Part shown: one piece after another, positions 12,701-20,011 of the stretch
Layout of the letters: the number at the start of each line of letters is the position of its first letter
Numbering within the stretch: position 1 is the stretch's first letter
From: Phoronis australis
Taxonomy: Eukaryota > Phoronida > Phoronidae
NCBI GenBank assembly: GCA_002633005.1
Contig: NMRA01000012.1
Location: 1,989,992-2,012,881 of the forward strand
DNA: 22,890 nucleotides
Direction: 5' to 3'
The notes under the pieces: generated by a model
Database searches by the model: none
Told to the model about the DNA's origin: nothing
What the model saw: the letters and a program-made list of their open reading frames with translations, nothing else
Made by a program: the position numbers and the translations under genes

Positions 12701-15700
12701 TTACGAAAAGCTGTGTTTAAGTGAAAAATGTGTCTGGGATAATCAACGAACCTTATTTTTGCTGAAAGTGACATGAAAAAGGTTGCTTTCGCCTTTGACA
12801 CAGCACGCTCGTTTTCCATACTACTTCCGCTACCTCACCTCGTTATTTCATCGTTCAAATCCCGGTCTCGCTAAGCTGCATCTTTCCACTGGTCGTGTCT
12901 GTGACACGTTTGGCGGCGGCCAATGACGTCTTTGCCCGCGTGAGGCGTAGTTTGGCCTCAGTTTAGCCAAAACACCATGGCGTTGCGACAGGCTACATGG
13001 TCATGTGATATATTTACACGGTTATTAATGTTAACACGCATCGAAAGACGTTTCACCAATTATCCTATAGTTTCTTGTGTTTGGTTGATATTTGAACGTT
13101 TAGAGATATGTTGGTAAGGAAGAGAAACGTAGCAGGAAACGTAAAAAAGTAGAAAATAAATACATTGAAGTTATTAATTTAATCGTTGAGACTTCAGATG
13201 GCAAGAAAAAATGTTGTCAGTTATTCAAAAATGTATAGAGAACCTCGTTAGAGGTAATCCAGTAGGGTGCAGAGAGGGGGGGCATCCACACAGTGAGAAG
13301 GGGGGTGTCAGAACGGGTGTTACTTGTCTCGTGGGATATCTCTTCATTTACGCCACTCTCGGTACGTTTTCTGTATTTATGAGATTTTCTTACGAAAGGG
13401 CGCCATTTTATGGAATTTCTCTTCCGATATCTTTTCTACTGAATAATCTTATCGGAAGGGTATGTATCTTGATTTTTGGGGGGGCGCACCCGTCACTTAA
13501 ATACTGGAGAACCTCCTGGAGGTCAAGGAGGATTGATGTAAAATCGTTGTCAACAACAACAAAAAGTAGGGTTCCATCCGAGAGTAAGGAAGTGAGGTAG
13601 GAGCAAAAAAAAACGTCCGCTGGGCCCAAAAGCGCCCGTACCTCGCGGGAAAAAGACGTCTTGATGGCATCCGATAGTCCCGGGCATCACCAAACGTCTG
13701 CATGCTAATGGATCAGTTACTCGATTTTGTCTATTTGTGATTTTATCGTAATTTTTGGATTGTCTGAAGGTTATCGTGTCATGTAATAACGTACATTGCG
13801 TACTTGTTAATGTCTTCTTTGGCATTTTCAAATGCGTACTCATAGCCTGTATGCTAGCCTACTCTTTCAGCCGCACGTGAAGTTGCAGACGATGCCCTGA
13901 AAAGACTCTGTTACATTGTGAGATTTTTATTCGCCGATAGGCGAGACGTTCGAAACCAGTATTACAAACACTTTGGTCGTATGGCAGTCATAGGGAAGAA
14001 ACAGAAGTCAACAGACATTCCAGAACATTCACACCAATCGTCACGGTGGAATATTCGTGCAAGAGGTTTCGGGGCCACCGTGCAATTTCCGGTTTGCAGT
14101 GTCGCCGAGGAAAATCTTCTTTGTGAGAAAAAGATCGATTTATGGGCGTAAGTAAGTTTGACAGGAAAGTTTTATAGTAATCTAAAAAAACGCATTCAAT
14201 ATCCAAGACTACAGTTCCAAATTTAAGTTTCCTCTTCGACAGTTGTGCGAGATAAGCTTAATGCATTTTCAAAATTTTTATAGTCCTAGCAAATGTGTTT
14301 TGGGCAGTTATGGCCTGGCCTTCTGCTAATACGTTGTTTTTCACTCTGTAGAGAATCAGAATCATTTTGGATAGGCCTACATCTCTATTAAAAGACAGCT
14401 GTGTTTTTTAATGGAATAAGTGTCGATTTCTTATCTCAGACCGAGAATTCCATGGGATGAAAGCTAGGCCTATCTTAGAACCAAAGATCCCCAGAGATAG
14501 AAAGTCGCCACTTTTACTAAGAAAGCAGCAACATTTTATCTTTGACAAGATGTAGAAAACGGAACGTAGGTGTCTCTTCGGTAGCAACGACGTGCTTAAC
14601 ACCAAGTGGTTTTCGCTTACATTTCAGCAAAGAAGACATAGGCATCCATGAAATTGCACATGGCGTGCATACTCTAGGAGCTCATTTCGCAATCCCAGAA
14701 TTTCACAGGCGCATCGAGAAAACGTTTGTCGACGCAAAACGTAAAGGTCTTTGGAAAAACACCTACGCCATCACTTCTTTTTATGAATATTTTGTAAGTA
14801 AAAGATGGCAGATCTTATCATTCTTTCAGGTGAGGTACCTGAAGCAAAAATTGCCAAACCCTTGAACACTTTCTTGTTATCAGTTTCTTCCAGTCGTTGC
14901 AAAGGCGCCTGGATGCCTTTAGTGGGAAATGGGTACATCCAATTCCGACTAACGCTATAAGGGCACTTGTGCGACGGTCTCACGACCTCAAAGTCAGTTG
15001 TGGCGGAAATCCCTTGCAAGCGTACAACATCTGAACATCTTTCCATGTGTTTTTTCATATTTCACTGAAATTGATATGGTAATTTTAATATGAATGGGTT
15101 TTTAAGACAGTGTGACGAAAACTGAGATTCTGGCCAATCATCATAGTCGAAAACAACTTTACTATAGCCGAGTCATGAGCTGACACTTTTGAAAATTTGC
15201 TCAAAGTGAACATCTGGAGGGATAACTTGAGACTACGAAAATACCCGAGGTGACCCCAATGCTCTGAGGGGAAATTTGAGGCTACGAAAACACCCGCTGT
15301 GTTCTGAAGCATCACGCAGAAATAAACGACGGATGTTGTAAGAGAGTTATCGGTGTTGGAAGTGTTTGTCACGGTGTTTGTACACGCAATAAAACACGTT
15401 TCTCTACGTCACAGGCAGAAGGAACCAGGGCCTATTTCGATGTAAAACCGCACTCATCGTCTCCCAACGGCGTCCATAACAGTGTCACAACAAGAGAGAA
15501 ACTGCGAAAGTACGATCCAGATCTTTTTAAGCTCCTAAAGGAAGTTTTCCCATGTGGAAACAAATACATAAAGAGGTGTGGAGGAAGTCAATCTCAGTTG
15601 AGACGTAAGTTTAACAGGATAACCTTTGACATCTTCTAGTATTGTGAACTTTCAGTGTTCCGTAACTGTTCTAAATGCTATAAAAATTGATGAAAAGTTT

Positions 15701-17437
15701 GTATTCAAAGCTAAGAGCGTGTGTAAGAACTGAGCGAGGGTTAACTGAATTTTTCAGTAATAATATTGGTACTCGCCAATCCTTTTTTATTTAATATGTA
15801 TTTGAACGAGTTTGTTGGTTACTTAAAAGAATCTTTAAATAGCGAAATTTACGTAAATGAGAATCTACCTCAAATTTGTATGTTGCAATACGTTGATGAT
15901 ATGGTTGGTTGTGCAAAGACAGCATCTAAACTACAGCAACAAATCGACGTTCTGCATGAATACTGTCAAGATTGGGGTATGAAAGTCAACCTTACAAAAA
16001 CAAAAATAATGGTATTTAGAAAAGGCGGACCATTGAGAAAATACAAAAAAATGGCATTTTGGAAATGACAAAATTGATATCGTCTCATCATATAAGTACC
16101 TGGGTATTTGCCTTACACCTAAGTTAGTCTGGACGCAAGCTACGGAAACGTTGTCTCACCAGGCACAGAAAGCAGTTTTTTCAATTAAACGTTTTCGGTC
16201 AAAATGTGGACGATTTTCACCGAAAATTGCACTCAAGATTTGTGATAAAATGATATACCCAATCATTAGCTATGGCAGTGAGATTTGGGGATTTAAAGAA
16301 TATTCTAGTGTCGAGTGCACCGTGTTGAAATTTTGTAAGCAACTGCTGGGTGTTGGAAGTAACTGTCCAAATCATGCTGTCCTGGGAGAACTGGGAAGGT
16401 GTCTAATTACTGGAAAGCTGTTTGTTAAACTGATCAAGTATGGGTTTAAATTGTTAAAAATCCCAGCACATCGAAATCCAAAATCTGTCTATGGCAAGCT
16501 TATCACATTAGATGAGACTGGTAGGAAAATTGGGCTTCATCTGTTAGGAATTTGCTGCAAAGAGATGGTTTTGGATTGATATGGCACAATCAGGGAGTTG
16601 TCGGCGAAGCATCTTTTCGTGTCATTTTTGAGCAGCGAATTAAATATTGTTTTTACAAGACTGGATCTTTGCTGTGGAGAATAGCTCAAAACTTAATACG
16701 TATATCCCTCATTTAAAATTGATTTCAAAATGGAATCCTATCTGTTGCGTGATATTCCATACATCTTTTTAGCAACTAAGGCTAAATTACGTTGCTCCAA
16801 TCATAACTTGATGATAGAGAAAGGTAGACATGCTTTTGTGGACAAAAATACCGTGTGCGTTGTTTATGTGTGTCCCTATTGAAGATGAAAATCATTTCAT
16901 ATATGTTTGTAAAAAGTGCTGTTCTCTGAGAACTGCATCTACTAAGTAGTGGTGCTGACGTGAACCAAATAAACATACATTTGTAAAGCTAATGAAAATG
17001 TCGGAACCTATTGCTCAGATTAATCTAATGAAATTTGTATTTCACGCCACTGCCCCGAGGGAAAGGCTTCATGCTCAGCGTCATTGTTCTCCACCACCGC
17101 TTTTAACGTATCGCAGCATCCTGTTTAAATGAACGCGCGCCCTGTTCAAACATCTCGCGACCGGTTTAAAAAATTAGTGACCAGTTTGGATAACGCTGTA
17201 AATTTTAAGTAAAATGTGGTCCAAGGCCTTAAATGTTGAAATAAACAGAAAAAAAATAAATGCCATAAAGCACATTTCTCAAAAATTTCTATTGCCAAAA
17301 AAAAACAGAAATCGTGTATCTTACAAACAAAACTGTATACTTCAGGTGTGGTTGCATATATTTTGTTTTAAATTACAGGTGAAGAGTCGTCCACTAAGAT
17401 CCGAATGAACTGTATCAAGACCCATGCCAGTGAGTAA
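6747..17437 (+). CDS. Secreted ATLF-like zinc metallopeptidase (seven exons)
   Basis: The join of 6747-6780, 9636-9725, 10420-10587, 13871-14147, 14628-14793, 15415-15604 and 17379-17437 gives 327 codons plus stop. Every intron is GT/AG and every phase agrees. Predicted layout: signal peptide at about 1-18, pro-region 19-77 ending RSKR, catalytic core from 78. Zinc ligands are His197 and His201 of HEIAH with Glu198 as general base, and Glu247 (AEG motif) as the likely third ligand, 46 residues after His201. The core carries conserved-looking blocks IRARGFGAT (159-167), AEENLLC (176-182), KGLWKNTYA (229-237) and TREKLRKYDP (271-280). I recall these as typical of bacterial and animal proteins of the ATLF-like/gluzincin class. 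Cysteines at 63, 111, 173, 182, 292, 300 and 320 suit a secreted disulfide-bonded enzyme. No N-glycosylation sequon is visible. The substrate is unknown. Weakest points: exon 7 and the join of exon 1 to exon 2. Confidence 0.8.
6848..7680. mobile_element. Kolobok-like DNA transposon remnant 1, with TTAA duplication
   Basis: The two ends are perfect 15-bp inverted repeats (AGGAGAATGCCACCC at 6848-6862 and its complement at 7666-7680). Exact TTAA sits on both sides (6844-6847 and 7681-7684). Kolobok elements are known for TTAA target duplication and THAP-domain transposases, and a THAP fragment lies inside on the plus strand. At 833 bp the element is too short for a whole transposase, so it is a non-autonomous or internally deleted copy. 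PiggyBac also uses TTAA, but it does not carry THAP. It is inserted in intron 1 of the metallopeptidase gene. Confidence 0.8.
6959..7372 (+). pseudogene. Broken THAP-domain transposase N-terminus (element 1)
   Basis: The frame at 6959-7186 contains a THAP (C2CH zinc finger) pattern: a Val-Pro-Ala-Cys-Pro start near 7029, then PFFRFPREPELFKKWL near 7075-7120, the usual phenylalanine-proline and tryptophan core. The frame stops at 7184. A second open piece at about 7247-7357 (CVYFTEEGFEF and on) looks like the distal half around the C-x2-H-F site, with the histidine position lost. The domain is therefore interrupted by a stop and a frame change. In THAP proteins this finger binds DNA; in transposons it recognises the element ends. 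Confidence 0.7.
7681..8240. other. Intron 1 sequence without a gene
   Basis: There is no open frame of note. A short inverted pair (AAAGCGACA near 7865 and TGTCGCTTT near 7919) could form a small hairpin of about 65 bp. Otherwise nothing is recognisable. Confidence 0.4.
8245..8425 (+). repeat. Dispersed repeat, copy B
   Basis: This is a diverged direct relative of 6115-6300, anchored by CATGGTCACGTGGCCCAAT near 8308 (one base different from copy A over 19 bases). It lies in intron 1 of the metallopeptidase gene, while copy A lies just upstream of exon 1. No coding capacity. Confidence 0.45.
8663..8883 (+). pseudogene. Second THAP-domain remnant
   Basis: An ATG at 8663 opens 44 codons with the THAP layout: C-x2-C at CVRC near the start, then VSVFKFPKY, then AQKWHRFVRR, stopping at 8795. 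After frame changes the next piece reads LCSAH (about 8829-8843) and then FKESCFDQK (about 8848-8874), which fits the distal C-x2-H-F and following residues. The whole domain is thus traceable but broken by at least two frame changes or stops. No TTAA-flanked inverted ends were found around it, so it may be part of a decayed Kolobok-type element or a processed THAP gene copy. Confidence 0.65.
8884..9635. other. Distal intron 1, no gene
   Basis: There are only short frames. A donor-like CCCTGTAAGT occurs at 8900-8910 but no bounded exon goes with it. No repeat ends seen. Confidence 0.4.
9636..9725 (+). CDS. Metallopeptidase exon 2 (signal peptide end and pro-region)
   Basis: This 90-nt exon is bounded by TTACAATTATTTCCAG and GTGAGA and is phase 1 at both ends. 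It fits between exons 1 and 3 without disturbing the frame. It encodes residues 12-41 plus the first base of codon 42: the end of the hydrophobic stretch, then an acidic segment (EIEVSRIGEAEVF). Because it is symmetrical, it could be skipped without a frameshift. Support is splice sites, phase and open frame; I do not recognise conserved residues in it. Confidence 0.6.
9739..10025. repeat. Large imperfect palindrome (fold-back/MITE-like)
   Basis: The left arm (9739 to about 9880) and right arm (about 9897-10025) are inverted copies. Matching blocks include TTCCATGG with TCATGGAA at the outer ends, AATTCCAGCT with AGCTGGAATT, GCGCCCCTAAA with TTTAGGGGCGC, and CCGAAAATACT with AGTATTTTCGG. The loop is short, near 9885. 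There is no coding capacity. It begins 13 bases after the donor of exon 2, so in the pre-mRNA a long hairpin could form right beside a splice site. No clear target duplication was found. Confidence 0.75.
10420..10587 (+). CDS. Metallopeptidase exon 3 (pro-region, RSKR site, core start)
   Basis: The exon is bounded by CATCTTTATCTTCCTTAG and GTATGT, phase 1 at both ends, and encodes residues 42-98. It holds Cys63, then LRSKR (73-77), a match to the furin consensus R-x-K/R-R, and then GLSMFYQKYTEAYGIPVI (80-97). That last block looks like the start of the conserved catalytic region as I recall it from bacterial relatives, which suggests the mature enzyme begins right after the basic site. The last base joins exon 4 to give Ala98. 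Confidence 0.8.
10588..11461. other. Proximal intron 3, no recognised gene
   Basis: Two overlapping frames at 10748-10939 and 10770-10985 stay open for 63-71 codons. They have no motif I recognise and no convincing splice pair. The last stretch (11280-11460) is C/T-rich on this strand. TTAA at 11458-11461 is the left target site of the following element. Confidence 0.4.
11462..11773 (+). repeat. Left inverted arm of element 2
   Basis: This is a 312-bp arm. Towards its inner end it carries ATG at 11726 followed by MPRCYCVLGC and THYRLT, an intact THAP N-terminal zinc motif start. In the right arm the same spot has four extra bases that shift the frame. The left arm is therefore the better preserved copy of the transposase start although nothing useful follows it. 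Confidence 0.8.
11775..12529 (-). pseudogene. Broken THAP transposase N-terminal half (element 2)
   Basis: Read on the minus strand from ATG at 12529. After a 4-base frameshift the THAP pattern follows: CCVRGCTHYRL, then LGTLRRFPKDGTLRRTWLA, then in other frames CGKHFLPSDYDRY and LKKGTMPSLLIPD, the latter matching the AVPTIF-like end of THAP domains. A Ser/Pro-rich linker follows. The distal piece (11909-11775) has CQVCGEG, then ECVAGHSGKW, a C-x2-C...C...GH...W zinc motif that I recall from THAP-bearing transposon proteins. The frame then runs into the left arm. There is no DDE catalytic core. At least three frames are needed, so it is dead. Confidence 0.75.
12479..12794 (-). repeat. Right inverted arm of element 2
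   Basis: This is the complement of 11462-11773 with scattered substitutions and small indels. It holds the presumed promoter/5' leader of the transposase and its start codon at 12529 (minus strand). The boundary is set by GTGAGACGATAATGAG at 12479-12494, which pairs with 11758-11773. Confidence 0.8.
12795..13870. other. Distal intron 3, no recognised gene
   Basis: The stretch contains G-rich runs (near 13271, 13305 and 13478) and overlapping short frames on both strands (13211-13600 plus; 13408-13843 minus), none with a recognisable motif. A 19-base segment at 13657-13675 recurs at 17940-17958. The acceptor for exon 4 (GCCTACTCTTTCAG) closes the stretch. Confidence 0.4.
13657..13675 (+). repeat. 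19-bp direct repeat, copy 1
   Basis: CGTCTTGATGGCATCCGAT is identical to 17940-17958, about 4.3 kb away in the same orientation. The flanks do not match. It could be the conserved tip of two unrelated insertions of one repeat family. Confidence 0.6.
13871..14147 (+). CDS. Metallopeptidase exon 4 (N-terminal half of core)
   Basis: The exon is bounded by CTACTCTTTCAG and GTAAGT. It enters in phase 1 and leaves in phase 2, encoding residues 98-190. It contains REVADDALKRLCYIVRFLF, DRRDVRNQYYKHFGRMAVIG, STDIPEHS (144-151), IRARGFGAT (159-167) and SVAEENLLC (174-182). This order (a helix, a hydrophobic strand, a TDIPEH-type loop, RARG-GxT, then EENLLC just before the zinc site) matches what I recall of a bacterial/animal metallopeptidase family of the ATLF-like class. 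The last two bases join exon 5 to give Ala190. Confidence 0.85.
14148..14627. other. Intron 4
   Basis: 480 bp of non-coding sequence from GTAAGT to TTACATTTCAG. No repeats or frames worth noting. Confidence 0.6.
14628..14793 (+). CDS. Metallopeptidase exon 5 (HEIAH zinc site)
   Basis: The exon is bounded by TTACATTTCAG and GTAAGT. It enters in phase 2, leaves in phase 0 and encodes residues 191-245. It starts KEDIGIHEIAHGVHTLG: the HExxH zinc motif, with His197 and His201 as ligands and Glu198 catalytic. Then come RRIEKTFVDAKRKGLWKNTY and the tyrosine-rich end FYEYF, just before the third ligand in exon 6. Translation from the upstream open bases before 14628 would give unrelated residues, which supports the acceptor choice. 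Confidence 0.88.
14794..15414. other. Intron 5
   Basis: 621 bp of intron. It contains an imperfect two-unit tandem repeat (15217-15308) and short minus-strand frames without motifs. It ends with the acceptor TCTCTACGTCACAG. Confidence 0.6.
15217..15308 (+). repeat. Imperfect two-unit tandem repeat
   Basis: Two adjacent units of about 51 and 41 bases share GAGACTACGAAAATACCCG and GAGGCTACGAAAACACCCG and both end in a TCTGA-like block (GCTCTGA, TTCTGA). It is a local duplication in intron 5 with no coding sense. Confidence 0.55.
15415..15604 (+). CDS. Metallopeptidase exon 6 (third zinc ligand, C-terminal core)
   Basis: The exon is bounded by CTCTACGTCACAG and GTAAGT. It enters in phase 0, leaves in phase 1 and encodes residues 246-308. 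It opens with AEGTRAYFDV; Glu247 is the likely third zinc ligand of a gluzincin. It then carries NGVHNSVTTREKLRKYDPDL and EVFPCGNKYIKRC with Cys292 and Cys300. The block order (AEG-x2-AYF, HN-x-V-x-TRE-x-L, YDP-x-L, EVF) is what I recall for this family's end region. Confidence 0.88.
15745..17055 (+). pseudogene. Degenerate non-LTR retrotransposon (LINE) reverse transcriptase
   Basis: The fragment begins at PFLFNMYLNEF, the block just after the usual SPxLFN region, so the fingers are missing. YVDD, the polymerase active site, is at 15889-15900, followed by WGMKVNLTKTKIMVF (palm/thumb). Near 16068 a frameshift moves to YKYLGICLTPKL, then IYPIISYGSEIWGF and HAVLGELGR. Further stops precede LRCSNHNLMIEKGRH (about 16787) and a decayed Cys/His cluster (16850-16940). 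The end reads FVKLMKMSEP. This is the typical RT C-terminal region of invertebrate LINEs; I cannot assign the clade. It lies in intron 6, same strand as the gene, 5'-truncated as LINE copies usually are. Confidence 0.85.
17056..17378. other. Distal intron 6
   Basis: This may include LINE 3' tail (it is A-rich around 17250-17310), but I see no clear poly(A) end or target duplication. It ends at the acceptor TTTTAAATTACAG for exon 7. Confidence 0.4.
17379..17437 (+). CDS. Metallopeptidase exon 7 (proposed last exon)
   Basis: The acceptor is TTTTGTTTTAAATTACAG. Two bases complete Arg309, then 18 codons (EESSTKIRMNCIKTHASE) and TAA at 17435. The phase fits exon 6, a 7th cysteine (Cys320) is supplied, and the total becomes 984 nt. 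It lies beyond the LINE insertion. The alternative is a splice to 15758, which is also in phase but enters the RT remnant. Evidence is phase, a reasonable acceptor and a short tail only. Confidence 0.5.
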
Positions 17438-17748
17438 TACCAATCTTAGAACGAAAACATTCAAGGGATGGAAATCAACTCCTACCACGGGCGGATACAC
17501 TTACCTTTCCCCGCAAAACTTTTAATTATCACGGAATGTGAATGTCAGGCACTAACCAAAATCAATTTTAGGACAAATGATGGAAAAACGTAGAAACTGG
17601 GTCGCGACCTTGTCGCTGGGCTAAAATTGCCTGTGGTACGAGCGCCCGACAGTGGTTGGAGTTCGGTTCCGTGCTAAGGTTTCTAAGCGTGGCAAGTTTT
17701 TGTTTCCACCCCCGAAATATTGTAATCCTACATGTTAATCATATCACT

Positions 17749-17754
17749 AATAAA
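17749..17754 (+). terminator. Candidate poly(A) signal of the metallopeptidase gene
   Basis: This is the first clear AATAAA after the stop at 17437, 312 bases downstream. The spacing is ordinary for a 3'UTR, but a single hexamer is weak evidence. Confidence 0.35.
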
Positions 17755-17939
17755 TTTCCGTTACCAATAGTGATATTTGAAAGCTTGTTTCAATTTAGAC
17801 GTTATGCTTTGATACTCGAAATAACTTAATTCTACACAAGACTGCCTTCGATTGAAAAAATGCAACGCCGTCTTTTGAGACCACATCAAGTCGAGTTTTT
17901 AGCGCAATTCAGTTAAATTAAACGGTGTCCTCAAATAAT

Positions 17940-17958
17940 CGTCTTGATGGCATCCGAT
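17940..17958 (+). repeat. 19-bp direct repeat, copy 2
   Basis: Identical to 13657-13675, flanked by different sequence on both sides. Confidence 0.6.
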
Positions 17959-20011
17959 TTCCAAAATAAACAGTATTCTCCTGGTGCGCTATAGAATATG
18001 GGCAGCACCTCGATATAATCTCAGAACTTTGACTGTAAAAAGGTACATGTACCTATTTCGGTGATATCTTCTTTCAATGGAACATTCACTATTCCAAACT
18101 GGTGGTAGCAAGTGACAGAATATTTTTTAAGATATGTTAATCCTGTTTTCACTTAGGGTATGTTTACATGTCACAATCCTTGGTCGTCACACAAAGTAGT
18201 TGCACGCATTAGGTTATATCTTACAGGCAAATTTGTGCGTCTATCACAGTATTTACAAAACAAAGTTAAATCAGTTTGTTAACTAACTCTCATTGATTCG
18301 GTCACGTGTCTTATTCGGGGAACATATCCTTTCGGGTAAATTTAGTAAAACGAAAGCACATTCATAGTAAAACAAGGACATCAAGAGTTAACTTACTTTT
18401 GCTATGAATATTCAAGATTATTCCTGAACAATTCTGTCAAAATTTACTTAATTGTCGTTCAGTATTAGTTTATTTCGAACTTTTTCACAGCACTCCTAAA
18501 ATTGTTGAACCTTTCAAAAAACAATTTTTAAAGGCGTTTGGGAAAACAACGCATAAACCATATTACCTGAAAGTTTCATTTGAATCCGAGGAGTCGTTTC
18601 TCATCATGAAACATGACGTTCAGAAGTAAGCCACATTTTGACATTTGACTAGACTTCACTGTAACTTAAAAGAATGCTACACCCTGTTTTCGCGATTTCA
18701 ACCAGTCTTCGCTCTTTCCGTTTCTTGCACGCTATTGACGTAACACTTGAGTGATGAAAGCAGGATTCGACTAAAAATCATACTGAATGTGTCACTGAAT
18801 TGATAATATGACACGCCTAAAACGTAAGCCACGCTTGCCCGTTTAGTTGAATATGAAAGATTTTAAATTTTGCACCTAACTTTTGAGGGTGGAGGAAGGT
18901 TACGGAACGTTTTTTTGTTTTAGCGGGCTGGAAAGTAACATCGTTGTTGATGTCTGCTGAAAGGCCAAAACCAGGTTTGGTATCCTTCTAACTTAATATC
19001 TGACTTTTTGTGAACGTTTCAGGTTCGTGTGTGGACAACTCGTTGTTCTGTTTGGCTTGGTTCAAGATGGCTTACTGTGACAAAAGTCCGCGTTATATGA
19101 ACGACAAGTGTCCTAAAAGTTGTCATCAATGTTAACCTAGGCGAAAAGGGAATGGCACACGTGATGGAAAATTTAGACTAACAAAAATTGCTGATGTCTG
19201 TTTTATGAAAAATGTTTACTGTCTTTCCCACTTCAGAATTACTGAATAAAGTAGCAATGTAATTGTCAGTAGCACATCGTCACAAACTAGACATAATTTA
19301 TGCAAATTATATCAGCCACGAGAAAGGATACATTTTCAGAAATCCTGTATTTTACTGAGGTGAAATGAACTTAATTTTCAGGCATTGTGGTATAGAGATG
19401 AAATTATTTTTCAGAATTTTTTGTGTAAGACGAAATTTGTGATTTCAGTCAGAAATGTAAGTCACTATTCACGAAACGTATCCCTGGTGTATGGTTTCAA
19501 ATACAGGGTGGCATTTAAGAGAGGATTTATATTCATCATTATTTATAGATTGTTGGTACATGTTTCTCGTTTGTTTCCTTACAATATAGCTTGTCATCTC
19601 AATTATATGATGAAGCTGCAAGCAAATACAAGGCAAACTTCGCGATATAGTTAGATTTATATTTTAGTAACTATACTCGACGTTGTCAAAAGCATAACTT
19701 ATACCAGGTGATAAACTAACGCACCATGCGTCAAATCGAAGGTAGAAATAAAGTGCGTTCAATCCGGCTATCCGGAAAGACAATGATGATGGTAGCACTG
19801 TAAAGGCAGCTCCAGTTAATCCGAAGTATTTGTCAGCATACTCAAAAGTGGCCGCTAAAAATTCACGGCTCTGAACTCATTTACAGAAAGAAAACAATGT
19901 CTAATATTAACGACATTACATTCATACGTCTGCTGTTCAGTTGTTCTCTCACAAGTATGAAAAACAAAAACAATATTCAACGCCCAATTAATCAATTTTT
20001 TATTTTTGCAC

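Larger units (their letters stand above)
11462..12794. mobile_element. Kolobok-like fold-back element 2 with long inverted arms
   Basis: The left arm at 11462-11773 and right arm at 12479-12794 are long, imperfect inverted repeats that align end to end with small gaps. The ends read AGGCGAAGGCAACC and, on the other strand, AGGCGAAAGCAACC. TTAA lies at 11458-11461; the right side has TTGA at 12795-12798, one base off. The ends match element 1 at 11 of 14 positions. The interior encodes a minus-strand THAP transposase start and no catalytic part, so the element is non-autonomous. The left arm even contains a second copy of the transposase start codon and first codons (from 11726, plus strand). 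It appears to be an inverted duplication of the right, 5' end. Confidence 0.8.
17438..19850. other. Downstream region, mostly featureless
   Basis: The first few hundred bases are the likely 3'UTR. Beyond 17754 I see no gene. One weak candidate exon at 19382-19456 has an acceptor (TTAATTTTCAG), 25 open codons and a GTAAGT donor, but no recognisable motif. Confidence 0.45.

Noticed and set aside
13211-13600. 129-codon plus-strand frame in intron 3
   Set aside because: It includes G-runs and overlaps three open minus frames, with no domain. A phase-compatible exon was not found there, and exon 3 joins exon 4 directly with a conserved-looking sequence.
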